DNA from: Bacteroidia bacterium
GTDB taxonomy: Bacteria > Bacteroidota > Bacteroidia > J057 > JADKCL01
Length of the DNA: 64,000 nt
Direction: 5' to 3'
NCBI GenBank assembly: GCA_020635905.1
Contig: JACJYV010000005.1
Location: 725,702-789,701, forward strand
Shown here piece after piece: positions 44,521-53,510 of the stretch; the stretch's first letter is position 1; the number at the start of each line of letters is the position of its first letter. The position numbers and the translations under genes were made by a program. The notes below the pieces were generated by a model, which worked only from the letters and a program-made list of their open reading frames with translations, was not told the DNA's origin and made no database searches.

Positions 44521-45285
44521 ATGGCAGACCTTGGAATTTTACCCGCAATTGTCAGTGCCCTGGCCGTGAATAAAGCGACCCATGCGGGCAATTCGGGTAA
44601 TTCCAATGGTCCGGCCAGAAAACCAGTCCTTACCCTGACCCGCAATCAGCAGGACCAGACTTTCAACGCCCTTTATTCCCTGGGAAAGGCAGTCCTGATC
44701 CTGGGAGGAGTTGGGGGTGCGGTTTGGGGTGGCCGGAAAATCTATCTCAATTGGAAGGCGAATAAGGAATCCAATCAGGGGTTGAATGAGGCAAATCCAA
44801 GTTCCTTTGCCAAGCAAATACGCCTTGCTATTGCCGGGCCTGGAACCAATGAGGAAGCACTCAGGGAGGTATTCAGAAAGATCCCTTCTTATGCTTTCTG
44901 GCTAAAGGTCATTCAATCCTATAACGCTCAATATCATCCCCGAAAAATCATCAACGACCTGGAGGACGACCTTGGACCCACGGAGTACGTGGAAATGATG
45001 GCCATCCTCAACGCCAAAAAGGACATAACCGCCGCTCAAAAATTCAATTTCTGGGCCGAAAGACTGAAAGCAGCCTTTGATTACCAATGGATGGGAATTC
45101 CTCAAACAGATGAAGAGGCTGTTTACAGCGTCTTTCGGGAATTGCCCAACAGACAATCATTTGTTGTCCTGGCGAAAGTATTTGAGGTCAAATACGGGGA
45201 ACCTTTAATTGACGCGCTTCAAAGCGAGCTTGACCAAAGCGAACAGAAAAAGGTAGCCCAAATCTATCAATCCAAAACAAGCTAA
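44521..45285 (+). CDS. membrane-anchored protein with two annexin-like repeats
   Basis: 254 aa. A membrane helix lies at about 52-72. Two copies of an annexin-like unit follow. The first (about 97-165) has the GPGTNEEALREVF calcium-loop-type motif and YHPRKIINDLEDDLG. The second (about 180-245) has TDEEAVYSVF and KYGEPLIDALQSELD. Annexin repeats are five-helix calcium-dependent lipid-binding modules, mainly eukaryotic, with scattered bacterial members. Two instead of the usual four repeats, on a membrane anchor and inside this block, is unusual. A membrane- or envelope-binding role is likely. It ends two bases before the next gene. Confidence 0.75.
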   Translation: MADLGILPAIVSALAVNKATHAGNSGNSNGPARKPVLTLTRNQQDQTFNALYSLGKAVLILGGVGGAVWGGRKIYLNWKANKESNQGLNEANPSSFAKQIRLAIAGPGTNEEALREVFRKIPSYAFWLKVIQSYNAQYHPRKIINDLEDDLGPTEYVEMMAILNAKKDITAAQKFNFWAERLKAAFDYQWMGIPQTDEEAVYSVFRELPNRQSFVVLAKVFEVKYGEPLIDALQSELDQSEQKKVAQIYQSKTS

Positions 45286-45287
45286 AC

Positions 45288-46241
45288 ATGGCCAAAACCA
45301 ATAAGCAACCATTCTATAAAAATCCCTGGGTATTGGGTGGGGGAATTGCCCTTGCCGTAGGCACTGCGGGGTATTTTATCTTTTCCGGGAATGGAAAGGA
45401 TGAAAAGAGCCCAGGCAACATAACCAACCAGGTGGATTTGGACCTCCTGCTCAATCAGTCAGGAAGTTCTCCTTCGCCCAAACCCACGGTCCCAGCTTCC
45501 ACCGTGGCCAATGATTCCTTTCCTCTCAGGTTTGGAAGCAAGGGATTACGGGTTAAGCAACTTCAGCAAGCCCTGATCAAGGCTTACGGTCCATCCATCC
45601 TTCCAAAGTGGAAAGATGACGGAGACTGGGGCAATGAAACCCAGACCGCACTTTCCAGCAAAGGGTGGCCTACCCTTTACAATTCCCAGGCTGAACTGGA
45701 TGCAGCCATGCAAAAATCCGCTCCCGGAAATTCCAGCCGCTTCAACCCAGAATTGGTCGCAAAAACTATACGAAACGCCATAAACAGCAAAAATCTCAGC
45801 AGTTTTACCATCACCAAAGATCAACTCATTCTGCTGAAATCCCCTTCTGATTACAAGGCTGTTTCGGACAGCCTACAGACCGGGACCATTTTGGGGGTTC
45901 GCAGGAATCTGGTAAATGCCCTGGTGGGCGACTCCATGCCCTGGCCAGTGGCGGCAAAAACCTATTTCAAGGGTGAACTTACCCGGATGGGGTTGGAATA
46001 TGACGCAGGCAATGACCGCTGGAGCCTGCCCGCCCTGGGCTTTGTTTCTCCCCAAATCGCTGGGAGAAGACTGATTTCTGCTACCAATGCCACCGTTTGG
46101 GACGGAAACAAACATTTGTTTGAAGTCCCTCCCGGACTGTACCTGGGCGTGGCCACCCGCCAGGAAAACGGAGTCACTGAATTCCTGACCAGCAAAGACC
46201 GCAAGTTTTACGCACAATCAAATTCTCTCTCCGTTGTCTGA
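45288..46241 (+). CDS. membrane-anchored peptidoglycan-binding-like protein
   Basis: 317 aa. An N-terminal membrane helix (about 12-30) and a low-complexity linker lead to a PG_binding_1-like unit at about 78-133 (RFGSKGLRVKQLQQALIKAY, then DGDWGNETQTALSSKG). The remaining 180 residues are not recognised; strands near the end (LFEVPPGLYLGVATRQ) suggest a second beta domain. It should sit in the periplasm bound to the cell wall. It precedes the L,D-transpeptidase-like gene, so the two probably act together on peptidoglycan. Confidence 0.75.
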   Translation: MAKTNKQPFYKNPWVLGGGIALAVGTAGYFIFSGNGKDEKSPGNITNQVDLDLLLNQSGSSPSPKPTVPASTVANDSFPLRFGSKGLRVKQLQQALIKAYGPSILPKWKDDGDWGNETQTALSSKGWPTLYNSQAELDAAMQKSAPGNSSRFNPELVAKTIRNAINSKNLSSFTITKDQLILLKSPSDYKAVSDSLQTGTILGVRRNLVNALVGDSMPWPVAAKTYFKGELTRMGLEYDAGNDRWSLPALGFVSPQIAGRRLISATNATVWDGNKHLFEVPPGLYLGVATRQENGVTEFLTSKDRKFYAQSNSLSVV

Positions 46242-46266
46242 GGATTTGAAATCTATATTGAAGGTC

Positions 46267-46938
46267 ATGCAGGAACGGCGATACCTGATCGAGCGCCTGC
46301 CCCTCAAGCTCAATATCGTTGGGGTCAGAAGCGAGGACACCCTTCCCAATACCTTCAATGACGAGATTCACGTCTTTACCCGTCAGCCCCAGGGGAATCA
46401 GTGGTATCACTGGAAATGGGCGGCGACCACTGATCCGGGCACCTATTGGTTGCGAAATCCCATGCAGCCCCAGGGAACGGCCATTCTGAAAGAAGGGCAA
46501 TACCCAAATGCGTACCAGATCGACAAGCACCTGGATTTATACCCGGCGCTTTGTCAAAGGACGGGTAAGGTAACTATCCTCAGGGATTATGACCGGGACG
46601 CGATTCTGGACTGGAATAACGGAACGGAGGAAAGTGGATACTTTGGAATCAACATTCACCGGGCTCTGATTGAGGGAACCACTCTTTATGTGGACAGACA
46701 CAGTGCCGGGTGTCAGGTTTTCGCAAATGCCAGCGATTTCGACCTGTTTATGAAACTGTGTGTTGCCTCGGAGAAATTATACGGCAACAGCTTCACCTAT
46801 ACCCTGATCGACCACCGGTCCATGTCCCGCAAAAGGTTAAGAATCCGGGCGGGAAAGGGCCTGAAAGTAGCTGCGGGAATGCTGCTGCTATCCCTGGCCT
46901 GGAAGGGGATACAATCTGCTCAAAATCAAACCCATTAA
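46267..46938 (+). CDS. L,D-transpeptidase-like (SxGC) protein
   Basis: 223 aa from the ATG at 46267; a TTG at 46234 would add 11 residues and overlap the previous gene by 8 bases. The key block is INIHRA (H131) followed by HSAGCQVF (C149), matching the H...SxGC active-site layout of YkuD-type L,D-transpeptidases. Other conserved-looking pieces are TTDPGTYWL, GQYPNAYQIDKH and YGNSFTYTLI. A C-terminal hydrophobic helix (about 198-214) with basic flank may anchor it. Such cysteine enzymes cut or cross-link wall peptides. In this block it could open the wall during entry or release of a particle. Confidence 0.65.
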   Translation: MQERRYLIERLPLKLNIVGVRSEDTLPNTFNDEIHVFTRQPQGNQWYHWKWAATTDPGTYWLRNPMQPQGTAILKEGQYPNAYQIDKHLDLYPALCQRTGKVTILRDYDRDAILDWNNGTEESGYFGINIHRALIEGTTLYVDRHSAGCQVFANASDFDLFMKLCVASEKLYGNSFTYTLIDHRSMSRKRLRIRAGKGLKVAAGMLLLSLAWKGIQSAQNQTH

Positions 46939-46949
46939 GCATATATCTG

Positions 46950-47384
46950 ATGAACCCAATGATCAAAACCAGTTTCAGAATAATCCTCCTTTCGCTGTTC
47001 ATGGAAATGGGCAGGTTTGTCAGGGGAATTTTCCAGGACAAAGAGGGCAATTACTCTCTGCGGGAGGTTTCCACCTTCCTTTTCACCGCCCTGGCCGGGT
47101 GTAGTTTCTTTTTCGAAGCCATCTTTTCGATCGAAATCAATCCCGTCTATTTTCTGGCCTTTGCAGGTCTGGCCGCAATCGGGAAATTGGCCTATTCCCT
47201 GGAACGATCACGAAACCCCAAATGGGAACTTCCCCCTGCACCCTCAAGATTCGATGAACTGGACTTTCTGAGTTCAGAATTTGAATCATCTGACCTGGAA
47301 TCCCGGCCCGTGGCTGTCTGGGAGGAATCGCCAGAAAGCCACGCAGCAAGTGAGCATTCAGAAGAAGATTTTCCCGAATACTAA
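46950..47384 (+). CDS. holin-like two-helix membrane protein
   Basis: 144 aa from the ATG at 46950, 11 bases after the previous stop; earlier in-frame starts lie inside the previous gene. Two membrane helices (about 39-58 and 65-84) separated by a short turn are followed by an acidic cytoplasmic tail rich in E, S and P. Size and topology are like phage holins, and the position after the peptidoglycan enzymes fits a lysis or release cassette. No specific family was recognised. Confidence 0.65.
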   Translation: MNPMIKTSFRIILLSLFMEMGRFVRGIFQDKEGNYSLREVSTFLFTALAGCSFFFEAIFSIEINPVYFLAFAGLAAIGKLAYSLERSRNPKWELPPAPSRFDELDFLSSEFESSDLESRPVAVWEESPESHAASEHSEEDFPEY

Positions 47385-47417
47385 AATCCCATTTCATTCA
47401 ACATAAACCTCAAAATC

Positions 47418-47690
47418 ATGGCAGAAGTAAAAACCCCAACCCTTGTTACCCAATTGCAGGATGAACTGACCCAGGCTCACCGTACCTGGAAGTTTGCCAG
47501 TTTCAGGCTTAACCTGGCCAAGCGTGCCCTTGCCGCAGGCGTAAAACCAAGTGCCCTGGAAGGTTTCCTGGCCAACGCTTTTCACCGCCCTGAAAAGGCA
47601 ATCAGCAATGTAACAGCATTCAGATTAAATCCTGAAGACGCGGAAAGGCTCAAAGCAAGCATTACGGAAATCACTGAATTTCAAAAGTAA
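47418..47690 (+). CDS. small helical protein
   Basis: 90 aa, no family recognised. Mostly helix (TQLQDELTQAHRTWKFASFR, LNLAKRALAAGVKPSALEGF). No membrane segment. It is the last gene before a perfect palindrome that seems to close the block. Confidence 0.6.
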   Translation: MAEVKTPTLVTQLQDELTQAHRTWKFASFRLNLAKRALAAGVKPSALEGFLANAFHRPEKAISNVTAFRLNPEDAERLKASITEITEFQK

Positions 47691-47702
47691 ACCGGGCAAT
47701 CC

Positions 47703-47737
47703 GGGAATGAGGCCATTTGTCAAATGGCCTCATTCCC
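47703..47737. terminator. perfect 35-bp palindrome between two element modules
   Basis: GGGAATGAGGCCATTTG (47703-47719), one T, and the exact reverse complement (47721-47737). It starts 12 bases after the stop at 47690. The T tract behind is weak (CCCTTTT at about 47740), so it may be a terminator, an operator, or both. It also argues that the methylase starts at 47775 rather than at an ATG inside the palindrome. Confidence 0.8.
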
Positions 47738-47774
47738 AACCCTTTTCCCAATCAAAATTCCACTAACTCAAAAA

Positions 47775-48644
47775 ATGGCCGCTTCAAATTCCCTTGCCGC
47801 GAAAGAACAATTTGAACTGAACCAGCAGGTGGTCGAAATCATTACGCAAAAGGAGGGAAAGGAAGCCTATTCCCATTCAGACCTGGATTTATTTCAGAGA
47901 TTTACGGGCTCTGGTGGGTTGGGTAAACAGGGAGCCAATAACGCAGGTGTATTAAATGAATTTTATACGCCTGCCTGGATCGCAGAAATCATGTGGAACC
48001 TCGTGGACAGGCACCACCACCGGCGGGGCAAGATTCTTGAACCAGCCTGCGGAATTGGAAGGTTGATTGCAGGTGGAATTGAGACCGCCGACCAGGTGGT
48101 AGGGTTTGAAATGAACCAGGTGAGTGCGGTCATTGGACGGGAGCTTTACCCCCAGGCCACTATTTATCCTTACCAGTTCGAAACGGCTTTCCTCAAACCT
48201 CCCCGCTTTTTCGAGCATTTGCCTCGTGCCCGGTCAGGGAAAATCAAAATTGAACACCACCCCGATGGAGGTTCGCAAACCGTCGAATCCAGCCGGGATG
48301 CAGAGCGGTTTGCAGATACCTGGCTCAGGCAGGCTCCCTTTGATACGGTGGTGATGAACCCTCCCTACGGGGTGCATCGCAATCGCTACACCTCCTTTTT
48401 TAAGGGAAAGGACAAGATGCCGAACATCGAAACATTCTTCCTGCACAAAGGACTTCAGTTACTCAAGCCAGGCGGGCTCCTGATTTCCCTTCACCCCCAA
48501 AATTTTATGCGAAACGGAATCACCATGAACCCAGCCAAGGAAACTCTGAGCAAAATTGCTGATCTGGTGGAAGCCTTTCGACTGCCGCCCATTTTCAAAT
48601 TCACCAAAGTACCCACAGACATTATCATACTTCGCAAAAAATAA
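47775..48644 (+). CDS. N6-adenine DNA methyltransferase
   Basis: 289 aa from the ATG at 47775; an ATG at 47724 lies inside a palindrome. LNEFYTPAWIAEIMW is the entry helix typical of type I/Eco57I-like methylases. Motif I is EPACGIG (from residue 89), the SAM-binding loop. The catalytic motif IV is NPPYG (N195). There is no obvious target-recognition domain, so specificity may come from a partner. It is followed at once by a 96-aa gene and the giant helicase; a methylase and a helicase together recall the fused anti-restriction protein DarB of phage P1. It likely modifies the element's own DNA. Confidence 0.88.
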   Translation: MAASNSLAAKEQFELNQQVVEIITQKEGKEAYSHSDLDLFQRFTGSGGLGKQGANNAGVLNEFYTPAWIAEIMWNLVDRHHHRRGKILEPACGIGRLIAGGIETADQVVGFEMNQVSAVIGRELYPQATIYPYQFETAFLKPPRFFEHLPRARSGKIKIEHHPDGGSQTVESSRDAERFADTWLRQAPFDTVVMNPPYGVHRNRYTSFFKGKDKMPNIETFFLHKGLQLLKPGGLLISLHPQNFMRNGITMNPAKETLSKIADLVEAFRLPPIFKFTKVPTDIIILRKK

Positions 48645-48647
48645 TCC

Positions 48648-48938
48648 ATGAAAATCAAGCGCAAAACCCCAAAGCCCAAAGGCAAACGGAAACGTGCTGC
48701 AAAAAAAGTCCAGCCAGTGAATCGCCCCTTGAGCGGGGTCGAAATGAGGGAATTGGATTGGGTTATCAATCAGGCCCTGGACCAATGCGACCCGGACGCA
48801 ACTCCCCGGATTTGTGCTGCACTTGGAACCCCGGACGGTAGGCAACGCATGTATGAAATGACCCTGGTTTTAATGGGTCGGGATGGAATTAGCGCCGGGG
48901 CTGCTTTAGCCCAGATTGATACTGAACTTTTGGGATGA
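48648..48938 (+). CDS. small basic protein between methylase and helicase
   Basis: 96 aa. A very basic N-terminal tail (KIKRKTPKPKGKRKRAAKKV) suggests nucleic-acid binding. The rest is helical. It overlaps the helicase start by ATGA, so translation is coupled. A DNA-binding cofactor for methylase or helicase is the likely role. Confidence 0.65.
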   Translation: MKIKRKTPKPKGKRKRAAKKVQPVNRPLSGVEMRELDWVINQALDQCDPDATPRICAALGTPDGRQRMYEMTLVLMGRDGISAGAALAQIDTELLG

Positions 48939-51900
48939 TAATTGAAGGACGGATTAGCGATTGGAAATTAAGGGAGGCAAAGCCTCTGGATTTCTCGTTG
49001 GAGGAACTTGAGCGCAGGAGATCCACCAACCTGTATCGTAATGCAAGGGAAAGAGCCTTTCACTCCAGAATGGCCGAATTGAACAGCCATAAACCAGATG
49101 AAACTGACAAAGAGAAATACCAGCATTGGAGCCGGGAACTTGCCCAACTGAGATGGGGATTTTGGCCTGAAGGGATTGAGCACGAGTATAAATGGGTTGA
49201 TTTTTTTGAACTCCCGGAGATCGACAGCAAGGTTATTTATCGCTGGATTTATGAGGGTTTTGATGAACCTGCCCAGGGATTTGAACAGCTCACCCGACTC
49301 AATAATTATTTCCTGCAAAACCCGTCCCGCGTGCTGGGGACTGAAGCAGCCACCACCTCCAGGGAATTTCCGGTCACGGTCAAAGGATCAAGGGAATCCG
49401 TAACCAATTTTTTCAAGGAACTGAACTCCAAAAACAAACCCAAAATCACGGAAATGGACCTCCTGAAACTCAAAGCCAAAGCGACCGCCACCAAACTCAG
49501 GCTAATGAATCTCAATCAGGACGAGAGGGGCTTCAATGGCCTCGGGGCTCTGGGGAATATCCTGGGCCAGGTCGATCCAGGCAAACTTTCCCAGGCCTTG
49601 AAGAAATCAAAACAGGGCATTAAAGGTGCCCATGAAAAATTGACCTTCGATCAGGTGGATGAATTATACAACCAGGGAATCACCACTTCTGAAAAGCAAG
49701 CCTGGGTTTGGTACAAACGCTCCCTGGGTCTGCCTATGACTGGCTGGAATAAATATTACCTCCACGGAGACGCCAAAGCAGAATATGTGGTTACCACACG
49801 CAGCACCACCATTCGCAAAGGCTTCAACGCCTCAGATTTGCTGACCGTTCCAGCAGGTGAAAACCTGGGAAAATTTACGGGGAGAATCCGCAAGCAGGCC
49901 CACCTCAATCTGGTCGAATTCCGCAAAACGGACGGAACTTACTTTGTAAACCAGGAAGCGGTGGAATTGAAAAAGGGCAAGGTCGGGATTGCAGACGCCG
50001 ACGATTTGAACCGTTTGGTCAGAGAAGGAGCACTCTTTTACTCAGGGGGCGAGCTGCTTCCTTATGCCGTTTTTGCCTTCGGCAACATGTACGACCGTGA
50101 ACTTGAACTGCGCAAAGACAAAAGCGAAATCCTGACCCGGTTTGGAGAAGAGGTTTACCAAAAGCATCTTCAGGCCATTGCGGACGCCAAACCCAGAGTT
50201 TTATCCATTCTGAACCCGGACAAACGCGAACACCCCAAAATTCTGGCTATTTCTGATTTCGCCCGCGAATTTACCATATCCAAATTTGCCGATACTGTGC
50301 CTGCCCCCCTGGATATTAGCACTGCCGTCCAGGACGATAGCGATCCCTATGAAGATCCTGACCTGCAACGCCTCCACCAGGAGTTTGCCCAGGCTGCTGA
50401 CCGGCAAGCCGATCAGCTGATACCCAGGATTGCCCTGCACCAAACAGGGGGAGTGAGTTTGTTTGAAGCCTTTAAACAATGGCTGAACCAGCTTCCTGCT
50501 ACGGATTTCAAAGATTCCTCTGCATACAATATTGAAAACTATTATCTGCGGGGTGGCAAGATCACCGACGAACCCGACAAGGCCAAAAGGGATCAGATTC
50601 GTTCCAATGCCCGCAATGAGGGTGAGGAATTATTCAGCCGTTTCCTGACCGAGGCCCTTGAATTTCGGGACAAGCAAAGGCTGGATCTGCATTGGAACCG
50701 GGTCTATAACGGGCAAGCCAGCATTCAGCACCACCGCGTCCCTGTGGGATTCGAGATCAGTGCCCGCTTCAAAGAGTTTAACCTCGAACTCAGGCCCGCC
50801 CAACGCGAAGGAATCGCCTTTATGAATGCGATGGGGAGCGGGATCATTGCTTACGAAGTGGGGGTTGGAAAAACTATGACTGCCATCGCGGCCCTGGCCG
50901 ATGCCCTGTTTTCAGGCAAAGCCCAACGCCCGCTGGTCATTGTCCCCAATGCTGTTTACAATAACTGGATACAGGAGTTGGCGGGTCACTGGGTCAAGAC
51001 AGGGAAAGGGAAAAATGACCGAAAATTCATTCCTGGAATCCTTTCCAATACGGGCATCAAAATCAACGAATGGTATAACCTGGGCAACCAGATTCTGAAA
51101 CGAATCAAACTCAAAAAAACCGTTGAGCCCAAATCCATCACCATCGTCACCTACGAAGGATTCAAAAAGATCGGATTCGGGGCCTCCGTGGAAAAGGAAA
51201 TGGTGGAGGAACTATCCAACGCCCTGGGACAGGCTGAAAATGCAACTGCCCGCCAGGAACAGATCAATTATAACGACTATTGGGAGAAAATTGGAGTGGG
51301 CCAAAAAGGAACCGTGGCCGAAATCGACACCCTGGGCATTGATTATATCGTGATGGACGAGGCCCACATGGCCAAAAACATCTTCGACGGGGTAAAAGCC
51401 GCCCAAAGAGACGAGGACGAACTCAAAGCCAAACGCTTTGGCATCCAGGGCCAGATCAGCGAAACGGGTCTGAAAGCCTTCTTTCTCTGTAATTACATCC
51501 AGCGGAAATATGGAAGGAATGTTTGCCTCCTGACCGCCACGCCCTTCACCAACAGTCCCCTGGAGATTTACAGTATCCTATCCCTGGTGGCTTACAACCA
51601 GTTGAAGGAAATGAACATCCTGGGACTGCGCCAATTCTTCGAACTCTTTGTGCTGGAGGAAAATGAATTTGTGGTGGACGTCAAAGGGCAGTTGACCTCC
51701 AAAAGTGTGATCAAGCGTTTCAACAACCGCCTGGTTCTGCAAAAACTCATTTTCAATCACATCATCCACAAGACGGGTGAGGAAGCCGGGGTGGTCAGGC
51801 CCTGCAAAGTCAGCATTCCCCGTATCAATGCCACCAACGAGGAAGGCAAACTGGTGCGCCTGAATCCCAAAGACCAGGTGCTTTCCTTTTTGTCCGGAAC

Positions 51901-53500
51901 TCCCGCCCAGGTGCAAAATCAGAAGGAAATCGTTTCTGATATGCAAAGGGCTCTTTCCGGCAAGCTGCAAAAGGGCCTCCTTTTCCAGGCTATGGCCTCA
52001 TCCCAGGACAATGCACTTTCTCCCTTTCTCTATAAAAACGGCGGGGAGCCTGTGGATGCGTTTGATTTTGTGAGCAGTAGCCCAAAAATCAACTACGTCT
52101 GTGAGTGCATTCGCACGGTAAAGAAATGGCATGAAGCCCGCGGCCAGGAAATTTCCGGGCAGGTCATTTATATGAACCGGGGCAAACGTTTCTTCAACCA
52201 CATCAAGGAGTATCTGACTTCAGAAATTGGCTTTCGGGAAAATGTATCCTATGGCAGATCCAAAGTAGATGAAGTCGAGATCATAACTGGCCAGATTTCC
52301 CAAATCCGGCGGGAGATCATTCAGGCTGCTTTCAACGAAGGAGTGGTAAAAGTGATCATTGGAACCTCCACTATTCGCACCGGCGTAAATCTGCAACGCA
52401 GGTCCACTGTCCTTTACAACTGTTACCCGGATTGGAACCCGACCGACCTTCGTCAGTTGGAAGGACGCATCTGGAGGCAGGGCAATAAATTCGGCTTTGT
52501 GCGCATCGTTATGCCCCTGGTCGAAAACACCATGGATGTTTTCGTTTTTCAGAAGCTGGAGGAAAAAACCGCCCGCATCAATGACATCTGGTACCGCGGA
52601 GACCGGGGAAATGTGCTGGATCTGGAGAGCCTGGACCCTGAAGAAATCAAATTTGCTCTGATGACTGATCTGGAGGCCATCGCCCGCATGGAGGTCGAAA
52701 AGCACGAAAAAATTGCCGCCCGCAAGGTGGAAAGACTTGAAAGTGATTATTCCCTGGTAAGTCAGCTAAAAACTGTGCAGACCTCGTATGAGTATGCCCG
52801 CCCCAGGCTTTTGGATTCCCTGAGTAATTATTGGAACAGCCAGTTTGAAGGTAAACCCGAAATCGAAAACCCGAGCAAAGAAGAGGTTGAATCCTGGACG
52901 GATTGGAAGATCAAAAGTCAACGCCTGCACCGCCAGGTTTATCTGAAGCTCAAACGCCTGCTGAAAGAAAACCTGGAAGTGCTGGATGCCGATATTATCA
53001 ATGCCGCCAATTCCCTCAATGCCTATTACCAGACTACCTATAATCAATCCCATTTCACCCAAAACCGCCTGATTGGATTCATTGAATCCGTGAAGGTGAT
53101 CCGTCAGGCTGAAGGCGGCATTCTGACCCGGTTGAACCTCAAACCCGACCAGATTGGAGAGGCCCTGAGCCGCCTTTCGCGTGAACTGGAATTGGCCAAA
53201 GAAGAAGCCAAACGGGTAAACGAAACTGATTTTTTCCAATCCATTCTGAAAGAAATCAAGGAAAAGAAACGCAAGCTGGCCATTACCGGGGAGGACGTCA
53301 TGCAAAGGGTAAAGGAATTTGAAAGCCTGAACCACCTCCTGGGAGTGCTCCAGGGAGGAACTGCCAATTGCCTGCTTCCCGATCCAAATTCACCCTTGCC
53401 CGAACCTGCAAAAAGCCTGGACAACCTGGCCCTGCTCAGACTCAAAGCCAAGGCAGTGGCGGTTAAACTTCGCCTGCTTGATTTGAAAATCGCATCCTAA
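48935..53500 (+). CDS. giant SNF2/DEAD-type helicase
   Basis: 1,521 aa. The helicase core starts at about residue 625: LRPAQREGIAFMNAMGSGI, then Walker A GVGKT (K646), DEAH box at D808, motif III LLTATPF (about 866) and the C-terminal lobe with GTSTIRTGVNLQ and QLEGRIWRQG (about 1145-1185). This is the layout of SNF2-like ATPases in methylase-helicase anti-restriction proteins and phage replication genes. The first 600 residues are unrecognised. A related helical motif occurs near both ends (KLKAKATATKLRL at about 176 and RLKAKAVAVKLRL at about 1501). It is ATP-driven DNA translocation/remodelling, working with the upstream methylase. Confidence 0.88.
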   Translation: MIIEGRISDWKLREAKPLDFSLEELERRRSTNLYRNARERAFHSRMAELNSHKPDETDKEKYQHWSRELAQLRWGFWPEGIEHEYKWVDFFELPEIDSKVIYRWIYEGFDEPAQGFEQLTRLNNYFLQNPSRVLGTEAATTSREFPVTVKGSRESVTNFFKELNSKNKPKITEMDLLKLKAKATATKLRLMNLNQDERGFNGLGALGNILGQVDPGKLSQALKKSKQGIKGAHEKLTFDQVDELYNQGITTSEKQAWVWYKRSLGLPMTGWNKYYLHGDAKAEYVVTTRSTTIRKGFNASDLLTVPAGENLGKFTGRIRKQAHLNLVEFRKTDGTYFVNQEAVELKKGKVGIADADDLNRLVREGALFYSGGELLPYAVFAFGNMYDRELELRKDKSEILTRFGEEVYQKHLQAIADAKPRVLSILNPDKREHPKILAISDFAREFTISKFADTVPAPLDISTAVQDDSDPYEDPDLQRLHQEFAQAADRQADQLIPRIALHQTGGVSLFEAFKQWLNQLPATDFKDSSAYNIENYYLRGGKITDEPDKAKRDQIRSNARNEGEELFSRFLTEALEFRDKQRLDLHWNRVYNGQASIQHHRVPVGFEISARFKEFNLELRPAQREGIAFMNAMGSGIIAYEVGVGKTMTAIAALADALFSGKAQRPLVIVPNAVYNNWIQELAGHWVKTGKGKNDRKFIPGILSNTGIKINEWYNLGNQILKRIKLKKTVEPKSITIVTYEGFKKIGFGASVEKEMVEELSNALGQAENATARQEQINYNDYWEKIGVGQKGTVAEIDTLGIDYIVMDEAHMAKNIFDGVKAAQRDEDELKAKRFGIQGQISETGLKAFFLCNYIQRKYGRNVCLLTATPFTNSPLEIYSILSLVAYNQLKEMNILGLRQFFELFVLEENEFVVDVKGQLTSKSVIKRFNNRLVLQKLIFNHIIHKTGEEAGVVRPCKVSIPRINATNEEGKLVRLNPKDQVLSFLSGTPAQVQNQKEIVSDMQRALSGKLQKGLLFQAMASSQDNALSPFLYKNGGEPVDAFDFVSSSPKINYVCECIRTVKKWHEARGQEISGQVIYMNRGKRFFNHIKEYLTSEIGFRENVSYGRSKVDEVEIITGQISQIRREIIQAAFNEGVVKVIIGTSTIRTGVNLQRRSTVLYNCYPDWNPTDLRQLEGRIWRQGNKFGFVRIVMPLVENTMDVFVFQKLEEKTARINDIWYRGDRGNVLDLESLDPEEIKFALMTDLEAIARMEVEKHEKIAARKVERLESDYSLVSQLKTVQTSYEYARPRLLDSLSNYWNSQFEGKPEIENPSKEEVESWTDWKIKSQRLHRQVYLKLKRLLKENLEVLDADIINAANSLNAYYQTTYNQSHFTQNRLIGFIESVKVIRQAEGGILTRLNLKPDQIGEALSRLSRELELAKEEAKRVNETDFFQSILKEIKEKKRKLAITGEDVMQRVKEFESLNHLLGVLQGGTANCLLPDPNSPLPEPAKSLDNLALLRLKAKAVAVKLRLLDLKIAS

Positions 53501-53510
53501 TTCTGAAACC

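Noticed and set aside
46710..46949. N-terminal extension of the holin-like gene
   Set aside because: The extension lies entirely within the L,D-transpeptidase-like gene in another frame; the ATG at 46950 fits the operon spacing.
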